NCBI GenBank assembly: GCA_904063045.1
Contig: CAJFCJ010000001.1
Coordinates: forward strand, 3,417,501 to 3,481,500
Length of the DNA: 64,000 nt
Reading direction: 5' to 3'
Origin: Dimorphilus gyrociliatus
Lineage: Eukaryota; Annelida; Polychaeta; Dinophilidae
Part shown: piece after piece, positions 12,043 to 24,946 of the stretch
Position numbering within the stretch: the stretch's first letter is position 1
Layout of the letters: each line of letters opens with the position of its first letter
Position numbers and translations under genes: made by a program
The notes under the pieces: generated by a model
Databases searched by the model: none
The model's input: only the letters and a program-made list of their open reading frames with translations
Told to the model about the DNA's origin: nothing

Positions 12043-14793
12043 ATGAGTAGAAAAGTGTTAGATGAATGGAAAAATATTCAAAAAAGTCAAAAAGGATTAA
12101 AAACTCAACGGACAGAAAATTCTGAAGAAAATTCTGCTACTCTCTCCTCTTTTGGATATGAAAAAAATCATGGAAATGAAGACGACAACAAAGAAGAATC
12201 TAATCAATTTCAATTGGAGGCAAATGTCAAAAGTGACCAGCCGAAAACGCCTGTTCTTCTTAGGAAAAAAAATCAAAAAGGAGTAATGTTTACCAACATT
12301 CAGGATGGTGATAACATCGATAATCAACACGTAGAAATTTACGATATAGAAGAAGAGGAAAAACAAGTCAAGGAGGATATTGAGAATGATAAAAATAGAA
12401 AAAGTGCTTTTTCCTTCAAGCGACGAAAAAGTCGACTGGCTTCCGTTTATCTGGAGGAGAAACTCATGAGACGATCCCTTTCAATATGCGGAGGTCTTGT
12501 ACAACATTACATAAGCCCGGATCAGAAATATATGGGCGTAAAGGCGATCATTTTCTTCCTAGTAGGTCTAATTATATGTACTATAGCTTTTGGATTTAGT
12601 TATATAGGGAAACTAGCCTTGAAGAGTAAAGAGGATGATAAATGGCCAACAGTAACTGGCTTTATAATAATGATTGTATTTTCAATGGTATTTTCAATGA
12701 CTCTGTTGTTTAGTCCTATGATGAGATGTATTGGAGCGCTGATGGTTCCCGCCATTTTCAGGTAAATATAATCAATCCTATCTCAGAGGGTAACACTAAT
12801 TTTTATTTTCTTTTCCTCTCTTCCCTCTCCAATCCGTTTAGATCGAGGTGCTCGGCGCTGTTAGCCTTCGTCATTATACAACTGTTAATAGCCGGTCCTA
12901 TAAAAAATAGTATAAATAACGGGGAAATTGGTGGTAAACAGGCAATTTGTCTGTATAATCAATCGAAGCTGACTCTGCAACAAGTTCAAAGCGATATAAA
13001 AGAGGAATGGAACGGCACGATCGAAACTTTTAAGAAATTTACAGGAACGTGGAAAGGAATAATGAAAGAATTAAGTCGTGTTATTAAAAATTTTGCTTAT
13101 GGAAATCTGTGCGAAAATGGTCCAATTGAATTTCAATTTAACATTAGAGGAAAACGCTATAAAATAGACGCCTGCTATTTAACAAACGATAGCGTTCCTA
13201 TTGTACCAAAAATCCAAATTATACACAAGGGACCAAAAGTCGAAAGTAGCGTACCGCTTAGTGAAATAAAAAACAAAATTTCAACCGACGTTAACAATCA
13301 ATTAGAAGGGATGATAAAATAAAGTCCTTTTTTGACCTTGATAGAGGATAAACAATTTGGAACATACTATAGTATAACAGTATATAATTACTTATATTCT
13401 ACTACATTAAAGAGTAGCATTCTAAATATTTTAATAGTTAATAATGGAATAGAAACAGATATCTGATTACATATCATCTAACTAAATAACGAATAACGTC
13501 CTTAGTTAGGTCTAATACTCTTTCTTTTATCATATCCCTTTTGAATTTAAGGTCTGAAAAAGTTTGCTCACATCCTTAGCGAACTATGCCCTTTGGCGGT
13601 TCTGCTCATTCTCTTACAGGCGATTCTATATAGGCGAGGATATCTTGGACGACTCAACTACGAGAATGTTTTTATCACAAAGTATTTTGTTGAACTGGAC
13701 AAGAAGAAGGCGACAATTGATGAGAATCTTAAAGTTTTACCACTGAGGCGTAGGGAGAGTCTTAAATACGGATTCACTACGAAATGTATTGCAGGTTAAG
13801 CTCATTTCTTATTACACCTTTACCTCTTTTTACTGTTTGTCCTATATATTTTTCTTCGGCTCCTACTATCCTTCTAATAATCCTTCGGCCGACTAACAAT
13901 ATCATATTAGTAGTTGAAGCTGTATAATCTAGATGGCACTAGCTTATGCCCTCTTCCAGGGGAACATTTGTGATATTAAATTCATTTCTTTTTTCAGGCT
14001 ATACAAGAAGGGAATTAAGGGGAATGGTTATACCGGTAGTAACCTTTTTGTGTTCTTTATTAATTGGAATAACGGCCTATGCGGGAGATTTTTTCTTTCA
14101 TTTTATATTAGACAAAATTCAACAGCAATTAACCGATGGTGTTACAGTTACATCTTCAAGTCCTATAGGCTTGAATCAAACAAACGTTAAGCCAATTGTA
14201 TCGAAATTATTCGATTCGGTCTATAGTGGTTTAAATATTGATAATAAAACTGTTGAAATAAATATTACCAGGTTAGGCCTTGACATTCAAAAATACTTTC
14301 TATCTTACTATGTTATTACTGTTTTCCTATTTATAGATGTCGAATGGAATTGAATCATCCCGCCTACCGACAAGAGGGTTTTAAAGTTATTATTGTCCTA
14401 TACGCTATCTATTTTCTTCTAGTTCTCCTACATCCTGGTGGCTCTAGGGTTCAAAGATATATTATGTCCGTATTCCATCCCCAGCAAGAAAAGAGACGAA
14501 TACAATACCTTCACTATACAATTAGAGCAAAGAGAATGAGCCTATTCCATTTGATAACGACAGGTCTAAGAAAGAAGCCAACAATAACGTTTAAACAGTG
14601 GCTATCGTTGAAATTTCCAACATTGAAAAAATGCTTTGCCTGCCTGAGAAGTGATGTATGCGACATATGCTCTGCAGTTTCTATGAATATAGTATTTATA
14701 ACTAAATATAAAGTTTGTATATGCTGCCAAAGGAAGCTAGTGAACGAAAAAGGAGAAAAGAATTGGTCTCTTACACGCGGAAAGTCGATCTAA
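12043..14793 (+). CDS. DCST1/2-like (DC-STAMP domain) membrane protein
   Basis: Five coding exons: 12043-12761, 12842-about 13260, 13552-13794, 13998-14271 and 14337-14793, about 703 aa (human DCST1 is near 706). The N-terminal third is hydrophilic and acidic/basic. Membrane segments follow at about residues 165-190, 202-230 and 240-260, a loop of about 110 residues, then three more hydrophobic segments in exons 3-5. Family hallmarks seen are the LPLRRRE stretch, the (N)HPAYRQEG motif before the last membrane segment, and a C-terminal Cys cluster (CFAC, CDIC, CICC) like the RING-type finger of DCST proteins. Members include Drosophila Sneaky and C. elegans SPE-42/SPE-49, which act on sperm in fertilisation. 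The end of exon 2 is uncertain: the strong acceptor at 13551 needs a phase-1 donor (13260 or 13245 would fit), while 13289 joined to 13563 also keeps frame. Assignment as DCST1 versus DCST2 is open. Confidence 0.9.
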
Positions 14794-15660
14794 TCAAAAA
14801 AAAAAACAAAAACAAAATACTGCTAATGATGTATAATGGATTGATATTGAATTCATATAGATTTCTTGTAACCGGCTAACGCTTCTTTATACGTTCCTTT
14901 CCTTTTACTATAGCCATTAATCTAACTTAGAGAATAAACGAGAACCTTTTATTTGTTTATGTGTTAATGATGGTAAGCAACAGAATTATATTATTAGGAT
15001 GGATAGAGCAAGGAAGGAAGAGAGAGAGAGAGAGAGAGAGAGAGGCGGAGAGAAAGTGGAATGAACGGAAGAAAGAAAGAAAAAGATTTAAGGGAGAGGT
15101 TATATGTTGAAATAATCGAAATATTTCATAACCTGAAGAGTCTAATCGCGGACATTCGATATTCTTAAGCGTACTTGAATCTCTTGAATCGCATTTTATT
15201 CAATTTTATTACTTTGTATTTCCACTTCAAAGAGTAGTCATACATTTTCCATCCACTTTTAAATCTTCTAATATTGTCATTTACATCTTTTATCCTGCCT
15301 TTTTCTAATACTATTTGTTAATTTTAATATATTCTAATACATTATACAATTGTATTAGCCAATCATCAATCTCCTACAGGTATTTTTCTACTATACACGC
15401 AATTGATCGTATTATTGAAGAGCAAGCATTAATAATTAAATTTAATTGCCCCCTAACTCTTTATCCTTCGTATTATCCCGCATAAATCTGACCTATAAAT
15501 CAATATACTTACGACGATATCTGTCCTTGAGATAAATTTAATAGCACCAATTGCTTAAAACTAAAATCATTTTTCATTCGTAGCATCATTTAAGCGTTCA
15601 AGCTTTGAAAAGCTGAGAGAGATAGGTAGAAACGGAGAAGGGAGAAGAAAGTAGAACAAA
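14794..15660. other. intergenic between the DCST-like and Ig-like genes
   Basis: A 3' UTR-like segment followed by a (GA)n tract at about 15019-15044 and AT-rich DNA. No exon seen. Confidence 0.5.
14933..14938 (+). terminator. polyadenylation signal AATAAA
   Basis: Canonical hexamer 140 nt after the stop codon of the DCST-like gene. Confidence 0.45.
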
Positions 15661-17993
15661 ATGATATCAAGAAAAGACTTTAGAATTAGGCGTCTCTTCC
15701 TTATTTCATTTTGTAAGTTTATGTTTATTCAAGATAATTAGACTAACCGAATTTTCACTTTGTATGTATGCTCATTCTCTCTTGCTCTATGTTTGATATA
15801 TCATTTTTCATACAGTAATTTCATTATTTAATGCGACGTCACAAGAGGATTCAATTCCAAGGAATACAGCTGTCTATTATGGACAATCAGCTAACCTAAC
15901 TTGCTTCGAGAATAACGCTAATAGCATTTATCAGTCAACAAGTTGGATGGTTAGAGAAAGTCAATCGTCTATTACAAAACTTATAGCCGATAAGTCGGGT
16001 ATTTTGCCGTCTGCCAAGTCTTATTATAGCTACTTGAACAGTCCAAGGGTTGATTTACACGTTAAAAAGGTCGATTCAATTTCAACTGGCCGATACGACT
16101 GTACAGCATACGACAATGATGATGAGGTTAAGAGGTATTGGGCATTTCTCATGGCGCTAGGTATGTATATGGGTGTGTATGTAGTTATATAAGTACGTGT
16201 ATAAGTAGGCATGTATGCAAGTGCGCGTGTGTGTGTGTATGTACCCATTTCTGGAACTGGCGTGTTTCTCGTTGTATTTGGTATTTAATGAATTTCGTTT
16301 TCTTTTTCATATTGCCTCTTCCTCTCTCTCTCTCCCCTCCTTCTACCTACTACTCAATACACTCGTATTGTAGACGAAAAACCCGTTTGTGCTCAAAATG
16401 AAACTTTATCCAGCGAATATCCTGCAGGGACAAAAATAGTGTACTGCTATGCTAATTATACTGGAGATTATTCGCCAACAGTAACTATAAAGTCAATCAA
16501 GGGGGGTATTAGAAAAATGAGACAATTCTCGAAACACGAGCCTATTGGTGGGACAATTTCCATGGTTGGAGGATGTGCATTAATATTGCAAGACTCCGAC
16601 TACAATTGCACTGTTGAATTCCTCTCCCCGCCTCCTTCTCTGATACTCAATTCAGGATTTGATCAATCGGCCCCAGGTATAAAACTAATTTAAAACAGAA
16701 TTTTTTTCCCTTTCCCTCTTATTCTCCTATCTTTTTCTGATTTTCTATACTATCGGTGCTTTTGCACTCTATTTTTTTTCATTTATTTATAGGCCTACCG
16801 ACTATATGCACCCAGAAACTTAACGATGATAGCCAAGTCCCTGAGTGGTTAAAGGGAAATTGTGAAACGTCTTTAGTACAGAAAGATTATACAAAACTAC
16901 CAAAAAATACAGCAGCTTTGATAGATGAAACTGCATTATTAAATTGCAGCGTTATAAATTCTATTGATCATTCTGACGGTTCTTGGTCTCTTAGACAAAG
17001 CCAAAGCGATCAGTTAATTACGCTAACAGAAGCTTTTAACGTAACCGATCAAGTTGACGAACACGTACACTTTCCAGTTAATAATGTTTTTAATATAGAA
17101 GTTAAAGCAACAAATCGCTATACGGCTGGCTTGTTCGTATGTACAGGATATGACACTGCTAAAGTTGACTCTTTCGGAGCTTTTTTAAGCGTTATGGGTA
17201 ATATATTATTACTTTAGCCTACTATTTAAGCCTATAGTTTTTTATTTCCAAGGTATTTTTTATTCATTTAGATAAGCCAAGTTGCAGTCATCAATCTCTA
17301 TCATCAGATAAAAAATTAGCATATTGCTTCAATCAATATGCCAGCTTTTGGCCTCCAACAGTACGAATACTAAAGAATAACGTTGTTATCGATTCTGCCT
17401 CGTTTCACAATCAGAAGATATCGCCATTAGCTGAATATTCGCAAGTTGGTGCTTGTGCACTAATTGATAAGACTACAACTTTTGAATGTACAAACATCTT
17501 CGAAAGACCACCAGATAATTTATTGGTAAGCGATAGCATAGACGACACGGATACCGATTTAATCGCCTCTTGTTCGGAAACATCCGATCCTTCAGATGAT
17601 CGACCAGGTAAAATGAATTCAAAACAGTATAAAAAGAATAAAATATTCCATTTCCTATCGTTTTATTTGGATGAAAGGGAAAGTTATTAATAAACTGTTC
17701 TCTTTTTTTTTTTTAAATTTTTTCTAGTTCCAGATTGGTTAAAGGAAAAATGCGAAAGCTACTTTGAAGTGGGGGAGATAACAACTACTGCTAGTATATC
17801 GACCACTTTAACTAAAACAACCTTGGATACAACGATACTTTCCTTATCTTCGAAAATTCCAGAGACAACCGCGGAAAGTCAAACAAAAACGGAATATCCG
17901 ACAACGACCACTTCTAATTCTGCCGTTAAAAATCACGTAGAATTACAAAAGATATTACCGTTTCTCGTTATATTCTTCATGCTATCTCATTAG
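15661..17993 (+). CDS. internally duplicated Ig-like, probably GPI-anchored protein
   Basis: Six exons (15661-15712, 15816-16160, 16374-16676, 16793-17197, 17272-17607, 17728-17993) give 568 aa, and every intron is phase 1. Residues 1-26 form a signal peptide. Two copies of a two-exon module follow. Each has an Ig-like domain (first: NLTCFE, SWMVRES, TGRYDCTAYD; second: LLNCSV, SWSLRQS, AGLFVCTGYD), then a second Cys-paired domain (KPVC...GGCALI and KPSC...GACALI). VPEWLKGNCE and VPDWLKEKCE mark equivalent points after each module or at its start. A Thr/Ser-rich stalk leads to a hydrophobic C terminus (LPFLVIFFMLSH) with no cytoplasmic tail, typical of a GPI signal. Several N-glycosylation sequons are present. 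I do not recognise an orthologue; a cell-surface recognition role is inferred from domains only. Confidence 0.85.
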
Positions 17994-18144
17994 ATTTCCT
18001 CCAAAGTTTTAAATAATACTTGTCCATTTGATTAGGAACAATAGACTTTTCTTTTGAGATCGATAGAATAGCAGAGAATTAGAAAAGAAAATCAAAAATA
18101 TATTATATAGCGTCTCTTTCTTTCTCTTTCCTTCTTATTATGAT

Positions 18145-18150
18145 AATAAA
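18145..18150 (+). terminator. polyadenylation signal AATAAA
   Basis: Canonical hexamer about 150 nt after the stop of the Ig-like gene, in the short space before the convergent kinase gene. Confidence 0.45.
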
Positions 18151-18571
18151 CCAATACCAAACGTCGTTTTACGTAAATTATTGCATAATCTACAATAACC
18201 TGGTTATTAGTAAAGATTAAAAAAGTTGTATATTGTCAAAAAAAAAAAAAATATTTGTCAGCAATAGTAAAAGGCAATGTATGGGAAAGCTTTTACAGTA
18301 TTTCTCAGCTGGGTACGATGGGTGAATCATCACTAATATAAGTTCTTTTTGTTAAAAACAAAACGAAGAAAGTAAGATCATCATAATGCCTAACGATAAT
18401 AATATTTAATGAATAAGTATAAAGAGCAATGAAGAAAAAGTTTGTCGTGTGAATTGATTTTTTTTGTTGTTTTTTTTTTTATAGCTTGCTTGAACTGCTC
18501 CTGGTTTATATTCCAAAAGATTGCTTTTCCATAAAGGCCTACATATAGGCTTAATAAGCAGATTCTTTTTT

Positions 18572-21500
18572 TCATGAAAATGTCATTAATGATCCTTTTA
18601 TCTCTTTAAATGTAGGTCGTTTTGATGCGTCTAAATTCCAGCACTTTTCCATTATATTATGCATTTCCGTGGGACAATCTTCCGGTGGTTCCATTCTATA
18701 TCCCTTTTGTACATGTTCTGGCACCTCTGTTAAATGAATACGTGGGTAGGGAACTCTTCCGAATGAATACAATTCCCATAAAAATATTCCATAGCTCCAT
18801 ACATCGGAGTGACTGGTAAATTTATTGCTTTTGAGCGCTTCTGGAGCTGTCCATTTGATAGGAAATTTACCACCTTGAACTTCGGCCTGAGCCTGTCTAG
18901 CCAACCCAAAATCAGTAACTTTAGCAACATTATGTTCAGATAAGAGAACATTCCTAGCAGCGAGGTCTCTGTGTACAACTGAATTTTCTTCAAGATAACA
19001 CATGGCTTCGCAAGTGTCTTTAGCAAATCCCAAAAGTTGGGATTTCTTAATTTTTGTCCTACCCCTTGACCGCAGAAAATCTATTAAGCTGCCCATTTCC
19101 ATAAATTCACTTACTATTAATGTCTTTTCTTTATTAACTATTCCCACCAATTTAACCAAATTTTTATGCTTAAGTGTCATCATAAAGCGAGCTTCTTTAA
19201 GGAATTCTCCAGCTTTGTTTTTATCGTGTAACGATTTAATGGCAACCTGTTAGCCAACAACAGAAAAGAAAAGGTCAGCATTTTTACAGAATAATCTCAT
19301 AAAAGATTATAAAAATAATTTTAGAAAAATTATAGCTATGTTAATAACCTTTTGATCTTTATAAATACCGCAATGAACCTCGCCGAATTCTCCTTTACCA
19401 ATACATTCGCCCACTTCTAATTCGTCGATATTGATCTCCCATTTATTTGTATCGTAAAGAGGACAAGGAATCTTTAATTCGGTTACTAATCCATTTGCGT
19501 CATTTCCGTAATAAGTTATCAATTCGGACAAATTATCAAAAAACACCTCCTCGTCAATTGTATATTTACCACCTTTTCTCAGCACATGGTAATTTTCAAC
19601 CTGGTTCAAATAGATTAAACAAAGAGTGAAATCGCCTGGATAGTTTGTACTGTCGCGAAGAAGAAAAGAACCGTCTTCACAATCGTTAAGTCTTCTAATT
19701 GCTTCTTCCCTACCAATATCACCGTGATACCAAGGTTTGCCAATGTGCGATCCATTCTTTTTATCCGAAGTTGGACCATTTTTACCCACGTAGTTGGCTG
19801 GGATCATTCCAGAGTTTCCAACTTCATTCATAGCTTGATACCACATGGGATCTCGTGTTGGACAAGTTATTTTTATTTTCTCTCCTTTTTTAAAAGATAG
19901 ATCCTCTTTTGATTTACCTTCAAAGTTGAATAGGCCGGTAACTTCGTCACCTAAAAAGTTTAAAAGAAACACATCAGTCAAGTATCAAATGTTAATTTAC
20001 AATTAGACGCTTAACAGGAGAAACTATTGAAAACAAAAGGAAATAAAATTTATTGCAGCATACGAAAAGTTTAATTTGGAGATAATTAATTCTTAGTATA
20101 TAATAGTATTGAAATAGTTTCGCTATTAAAAAAAACATTACAAAGATGAGGAAAACCAGAAGAAAAGGAAAGAAAAAACGCAAAGAAAACAGAATACAAT
20201 ATTATTTGTTTATATAAGATATTCACAAGCATCCTTTTCTTTTCTCTTTTGCTTTCAGTCGTCTCTAACGAATTTTTACAGCTTAACCCCAACAAGATAG
20301 AAGAGAAATGAATAAAAGTAATAAAATCTACGTTTCATGGGTCTTTTAGTCGTAAAAGTCTGTCTTTATCAAAATTTGAAATTCTTTGTAGATTATCTTT
20401 CGCAAACATTGTAATATTATTTAAAAACTATAAAAAATTTTTTGATATTCATTCCATATAGAACGAAAAGCTGAGCGCAATTGGTTAACGACATTATCTC
20501 TTTTGTTAATATATATAAATATATAGATAGATATGTATGGATAAACTGATTAGATGAAATATTAAATCAGGCAATCTAATAATTTTTTAATAATACACTA
20601 TACATACATCTATCTATACATGTTCTTCTAAAAACCTTTACTTAATTATTCCGATTAAGTGAGATCCGTTTTTCCTTAATTTCGCTAATTAGTTTTTAAG
20701 GGTCAAGTAAATTACAACGGCCGAGTGAAGGAGAAAATCCCATTTTCTATCTAATAAAATTACTATTAGGAGATGATTTTAGGAGATGATTTTAGTAGAG
20801 AATTGTCGAAAAAATATACGAAGAGACATTTTAAGAAGCAGGTAAAAACTCTAAAATTTAGAAATAATCAACAAGAGAACCTCTTTTTTCAAGTGAACGC
20901 ACACTAGAGTAATTGTTCATATTTATAGAAAAAAAAAGTAATATTAAACATAGAGCGATCAATAATGACTTGCGGAATCTTTGAAAAATATCGAATGAAT
21001 AGCGTGACAATATTGTAAACTTCTTACTATCTAGAAAAAATGTTTTTTTTATATTTAACACATTATGCCTAGTTAACTCTAATATAAATGATTATTTACA
21101 GCATATATATATATTAATTATTGCAAGGGAATAGCGTACTAAAAGTGATGATAAAATGAAAAAAATTGTTATTGTTGGATGGAAAACACCAATGTAGAAA
21201 GTTATAGGCATGCCCATATATCTATATTCCTTAATAGTTATATTATATATGAATATCAAACCTATATCTTTCGATAGGCCCTTGTTGATACAACATTTCG
21301 AATGATTCATTTGATTTTTTTTTATTTTTTTTACTGCCTCTGCTTCTTATTTTGTTGCTTATCAAGAATATTAGTTTTTATGCTAGATTCTTCTAAAGGA
21401 TTGTAATAGAAATTTTAAAATGATATTCAAAATCTAATTATCATTGCATGCTGTTAATACAAATTCGTCTATAAGTGAATTATTATATAAAAGATATCGT

Positions 21501-21783
21501 AGAAACCTCTAATGAATATTTAAGAATGAAAAACGTTCTTATTCTTACTTATTACGTACAGTAGCAAATATTATTTAAAATATAATTAAACCTAACTAAT
21601 TTCCACTAATGAAACAAGTCAAATTGTCTGCTGGGCATATAGTGAAAAGCATATTATAATCTTTTGACTTTGATAGTAAAAATTAAGGAAATAAAAGTTA
21701 AACCTTATCGGGACAGGATAAGAAATGTATTCCTTACCTGCTTTCCAAGTGTATCCCTGGTCATTTGTTGAAGCTGCCTTCAT
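18572..21783 (-). CDS. CSK: C-terminal Src kinase (CSK)
   Basis: Three coding exons on the minus strand (21783-21738, 19950-19349, 19246-18572) encode 440 aa (human CSK is 450). The first exon gives only MKAASTNDQGYTWKA plus one base and is joined over a 1.8-kb intron. Order: SH3 (about 17-71, ending GMIPANYV), SH2 (from PWYHGDI near 89, with GSFLLRDS), and a tyrosine kinase domain with GKGEFGEV, VAIK, HRDLAARN, DFG and the APE motif. As in CSK and CTK, the activation segment (ARQAQAEVQGGKFPIKW) lacks the autophosphorylation Tyr of Src kinases, and no regulatory Tyr tail or myristoylation site is present. The family phosphorylates the C-terminal Tyr of Src-family kinases and inhibits them. 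The gene converges with the Ig-like gene (579 bp between stops) and is divergent from DDX6. Confidence 0.95.
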
Positions 21784-23482
21784 GCCTAATCCAGCCTTTT
21801 TTGAACGATTTCTTTACCTCTTTCTCGCTTTTAGATTTTTCTATATATATTTATAATGGACCCAAAAAAAGGGATTTTTCTGTAGGAGACAGCTTTTATA
21901 TTCAAACTCAATTGACGGGTTTCCCTTCCGTTAAATATAATTCACCATATTTCTTTTATACTATCGAGTAAAGCCAACTTCCATTTTCGTATAAAAAATT
22001 ACATTTTATTTTATTCCTTAAATAACTATTAAATTACTTATCGAAAATATGTAATTCGCAAACAATTAAAAAATATAAAATAAAAACGGATGTGACGACA
22101 CCGGAAATGGAAAACGCTTAAAAGTTTGTTGATAGCGAATCGTACTGATTGAGGTAAGTAAAATCTTTAAAAATCTTCGTTCAATTATTATTTTAGACAA
22201 TTCTCTCCAGTGAAATCTGTAAAGAATATTTTAATCTTTTTGTATGCTGCCTAAATATTTTCGTATTAACTGTAATTATCATATTTTGGCTTTCAGCCAT
22301 TATCTGGGGCAGTGGGATATTAATGATAAGAAATTTATATTGTCGAATGTAAATATTCCCTATATTTTCAGACGAAAGAGCGAATTAAGACAAGTTTTTG
22401 ACGAAAATCGCCACTAGACAAAGTAAAAAGTGATACTCTTCTTCTGTGCGCGGTGTTTATTGATTTTTTTTGCTGGGGCCGCTTTTCTGTATTTAAGCAT
22501 CATTAAAGGTAATAATCAGATTTCTTTCTATATATCTACCCTTAAAAACTTGAATTTATCTTGCATGATGCAGATAAATTTAAATTATCGTTAAATAGCT
22601 CAAACACAGTTTTACCAAAGCGTCTCTTTGTGTTCACTTCCGTTATATATATATATATATATGTATATAGATTTTTTTTGACAAAGACGCGGAAGTATTT
22701 TTTAACGGAAACCTTTCTCCGAACTCTAAAAGAGTTAACTTAAATAATGTTTTTCTATATATTATATTAATTTATTTACAAGGTCTATTGCAAAATATCT
22801 AAATGACTATCATATAACCTAACCCAGCTTGAAAAAATTTGAAAAATATCGCCTCCTCCAACAAATTTAAGAAGAAAAGATATTTAATACAAGTATATCA
22901 AACTACGCTTTAGCAATTTAATCCATAATGTATACATTACAATATTCATGCAACACAGCGTATATGCCGAAAAATAAAAAGGTTCTCTCTTGGTATACAA
23001 ACATGCTATTAAAAAACACCCTACGAATTCCTATAGCTTATACCCTGCCTTAAGGCTTGAGTCATCTATCGATAAAAAAAATAGTCGATTATTAATATTA
23101 CGAGCACAATCTCCCACTGATTACTGTTATTTATATACCATTACTTCTCTATTTTTCATAGAAATATTCTTTTGCGTCAAAATGAATAGCCTATAACCTT
23201 GATAGTGGTTAACCGAGTACTCTGTAGATATTGTGTAAGGTTTCACATTAAACTTTGTAATGTTTAGCCTATAGTGTTTATAACTATTTAGCCAGTAAAA
23301 ATTTTTTTTCTATATAAAGTACTCGTATTTATTGGCTTCACAAGAATAGAGATTTTTAGCTATATTTTTTTCTTATTTTAATAGGAAATACTTGACTTCC
23401 GCCATCTACATTCTTCCTCAGATCTCAACGAGTAAAAAAATTAAGAAAAAGCTAACTCCGCTAAACTAATAAAAAAAGAAAC
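21784..23482. promoter_or_regulatory. divergent intergenic region between CSK and DDX6
   Basis: The two genes are head-to-head with 1.7 kb between start codons, which should contain both promoters and 5' UTRs. The DNA is AT-rich. A pyrimidine-AG site (TTCCTCAG) ends about 65 nt before the DDX6 ATG and could be a 5' UTR splice or trans-splice acceptor. No coding exon is recognised. Confidence 0.4.
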
Positions 23483-24946
23483 ATGTCTTCTGTTGAAGTC
23501 GATAGTATTCAGAAACTAGAAACGGACGGCTGGAAATCCAAGCTGCAACTACCTCCAAAAGATAACAGAGTCAAAACAGCCGACGTAACGAATACGAAAG
23601 GCAACGAATTTGAAGACTTTTGCCTGAAACGTGAACTACTTATGGGTATCTTTGAAAAAGGCTGGGAACAGCCCTCTCCTATACAGGAAGCTAGCATTCC
23701 AATTGCTCTATCTGGAAGAGATGTTCTGGCTAGAGCAAAGAATGGTACTGGTAAAACCGGTGCCTACGCTATACCGTTGTTAGAACGGTGTAATTCAGCC
23801 GTACCAGATTTACAGGTAAATTATAATTAATTCAATACTATGAAAATGACGTTTTTTTTTTTTTGCAAACTGCTCTATCTATATATTCGCATTTTCTATT
23901 TTTAATAGGCTATCGTTATTGTGCCTACAAGAGAATTGGCACTTCAAACTTCCCAAATTTGTAAGGAGTTGAGCAAGCATATTGGTCTCAAAATTATGGT
24001 TACTACGGGTGGAACGAATTTACGGGATGACATTATGCGCCTATACAATACAGTTCATGTGATTATTGGAACTCCTGGCCGAATGTTGGACTTGATGAAC
24101 AAGAATGTTATAAAGTGCAGTAAATGTACTATGTTGGTTTTGGACGAGGTAAGTGTTAAAAATTTTTAGTTTAAAGCATATATAAGCTGTATTCTATCTG
24201 GGAATTTGTGATATCTACATATATAGGCCGACAAATTGCTATCTCAAGACTTTAAGGGCATGTTGGATAGCATTATTGACCACTTACCAAATGAACGCCA
24301 GATTCTACTCTTCTCAGCTACGTTCCCACTGACCGTCGAGTCGTTCATGCGCAAGCACCTCCACAATCCGTATGAGATTAACTTGATGGATGAACTGACA
24401 TTAAAAGGCGTTACCCAATATTACGCTTTTGTGCAAGAAAGGCAAAAAGTTCACTGCCTAAACACGCTCTTCTCTAAACTGCAAATCAACCAGTCAATCA
24501 TATTTTGCAATTCGACGCAAAGGGTCGAACTACTTGCGAAAAAAATTACGGAATTGGGTTATTCCTGCTTTTTCATTCATGCCAAGATGAACCAGCAGCA
24601 CCGTAACCGCGTCTTTCATGACTTTCGGCAAGGTTTGTGCCGAAACCTGGTCTGCTCTGATCTATTTACGCGCGGTATAGATATTCAAGCCGTTAACGTC
24701 GTGATCAATTTCGATTTTCCGAAGCACGCTGAAACTTATTTACATAGAATCGGTCGTTCCGGTCGCTACGGACACTTGGGTGTAGCCATTAACCTGATAA
24801 CGTACGATGATCGCTTTTCTCTACACACAATTGAAAGGCAATTAAAGACCGAAATTAAACCCGTACCAAAAGTTATTGACAAGAAACTCTATGTCGCCGA
24901 GTATCAGAATGAGGAGGAGGAAGTGAAGAAGGGTCAAACAGAATAA
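23483..24946 (+). CDS. DDX6: DEAD-box RNA helicase DDX6/Me31B/Dhh1
   Basis: Three exons (23483-23815, 23909-24148, 24227-24946), all phase-0 junctions, give 430 aa (Drosophila Me31B is about 459). Motifs in order: Q motif [14 protein letters not shown], Walker [31 protein letters not shown] at residues 190-193 (split by intron 2), FSATFP, and [13 protein letters not shown]. The Q-motif wording and the C-terminal NLITYDDRF and LYVAEY stretch are characteristic of the DDX6 subfamily. The protein acts with decapping factors, Pat1, EDC3 and 4E-T in P-bodies to repress translation and promote mRNA decay. The N- and C-terminal tails are short, so length variation falls outside the helicase core. 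The next gene (DEK_C-SWIB) converges on it. Confidence 0.97.

Noticed and set aside
16196-16239. Z-DNA-type (GT)n as a regulatory element
   Set aside because: The alternating run is short and interrupted, and sits inside an intron of the Ig-like gene.
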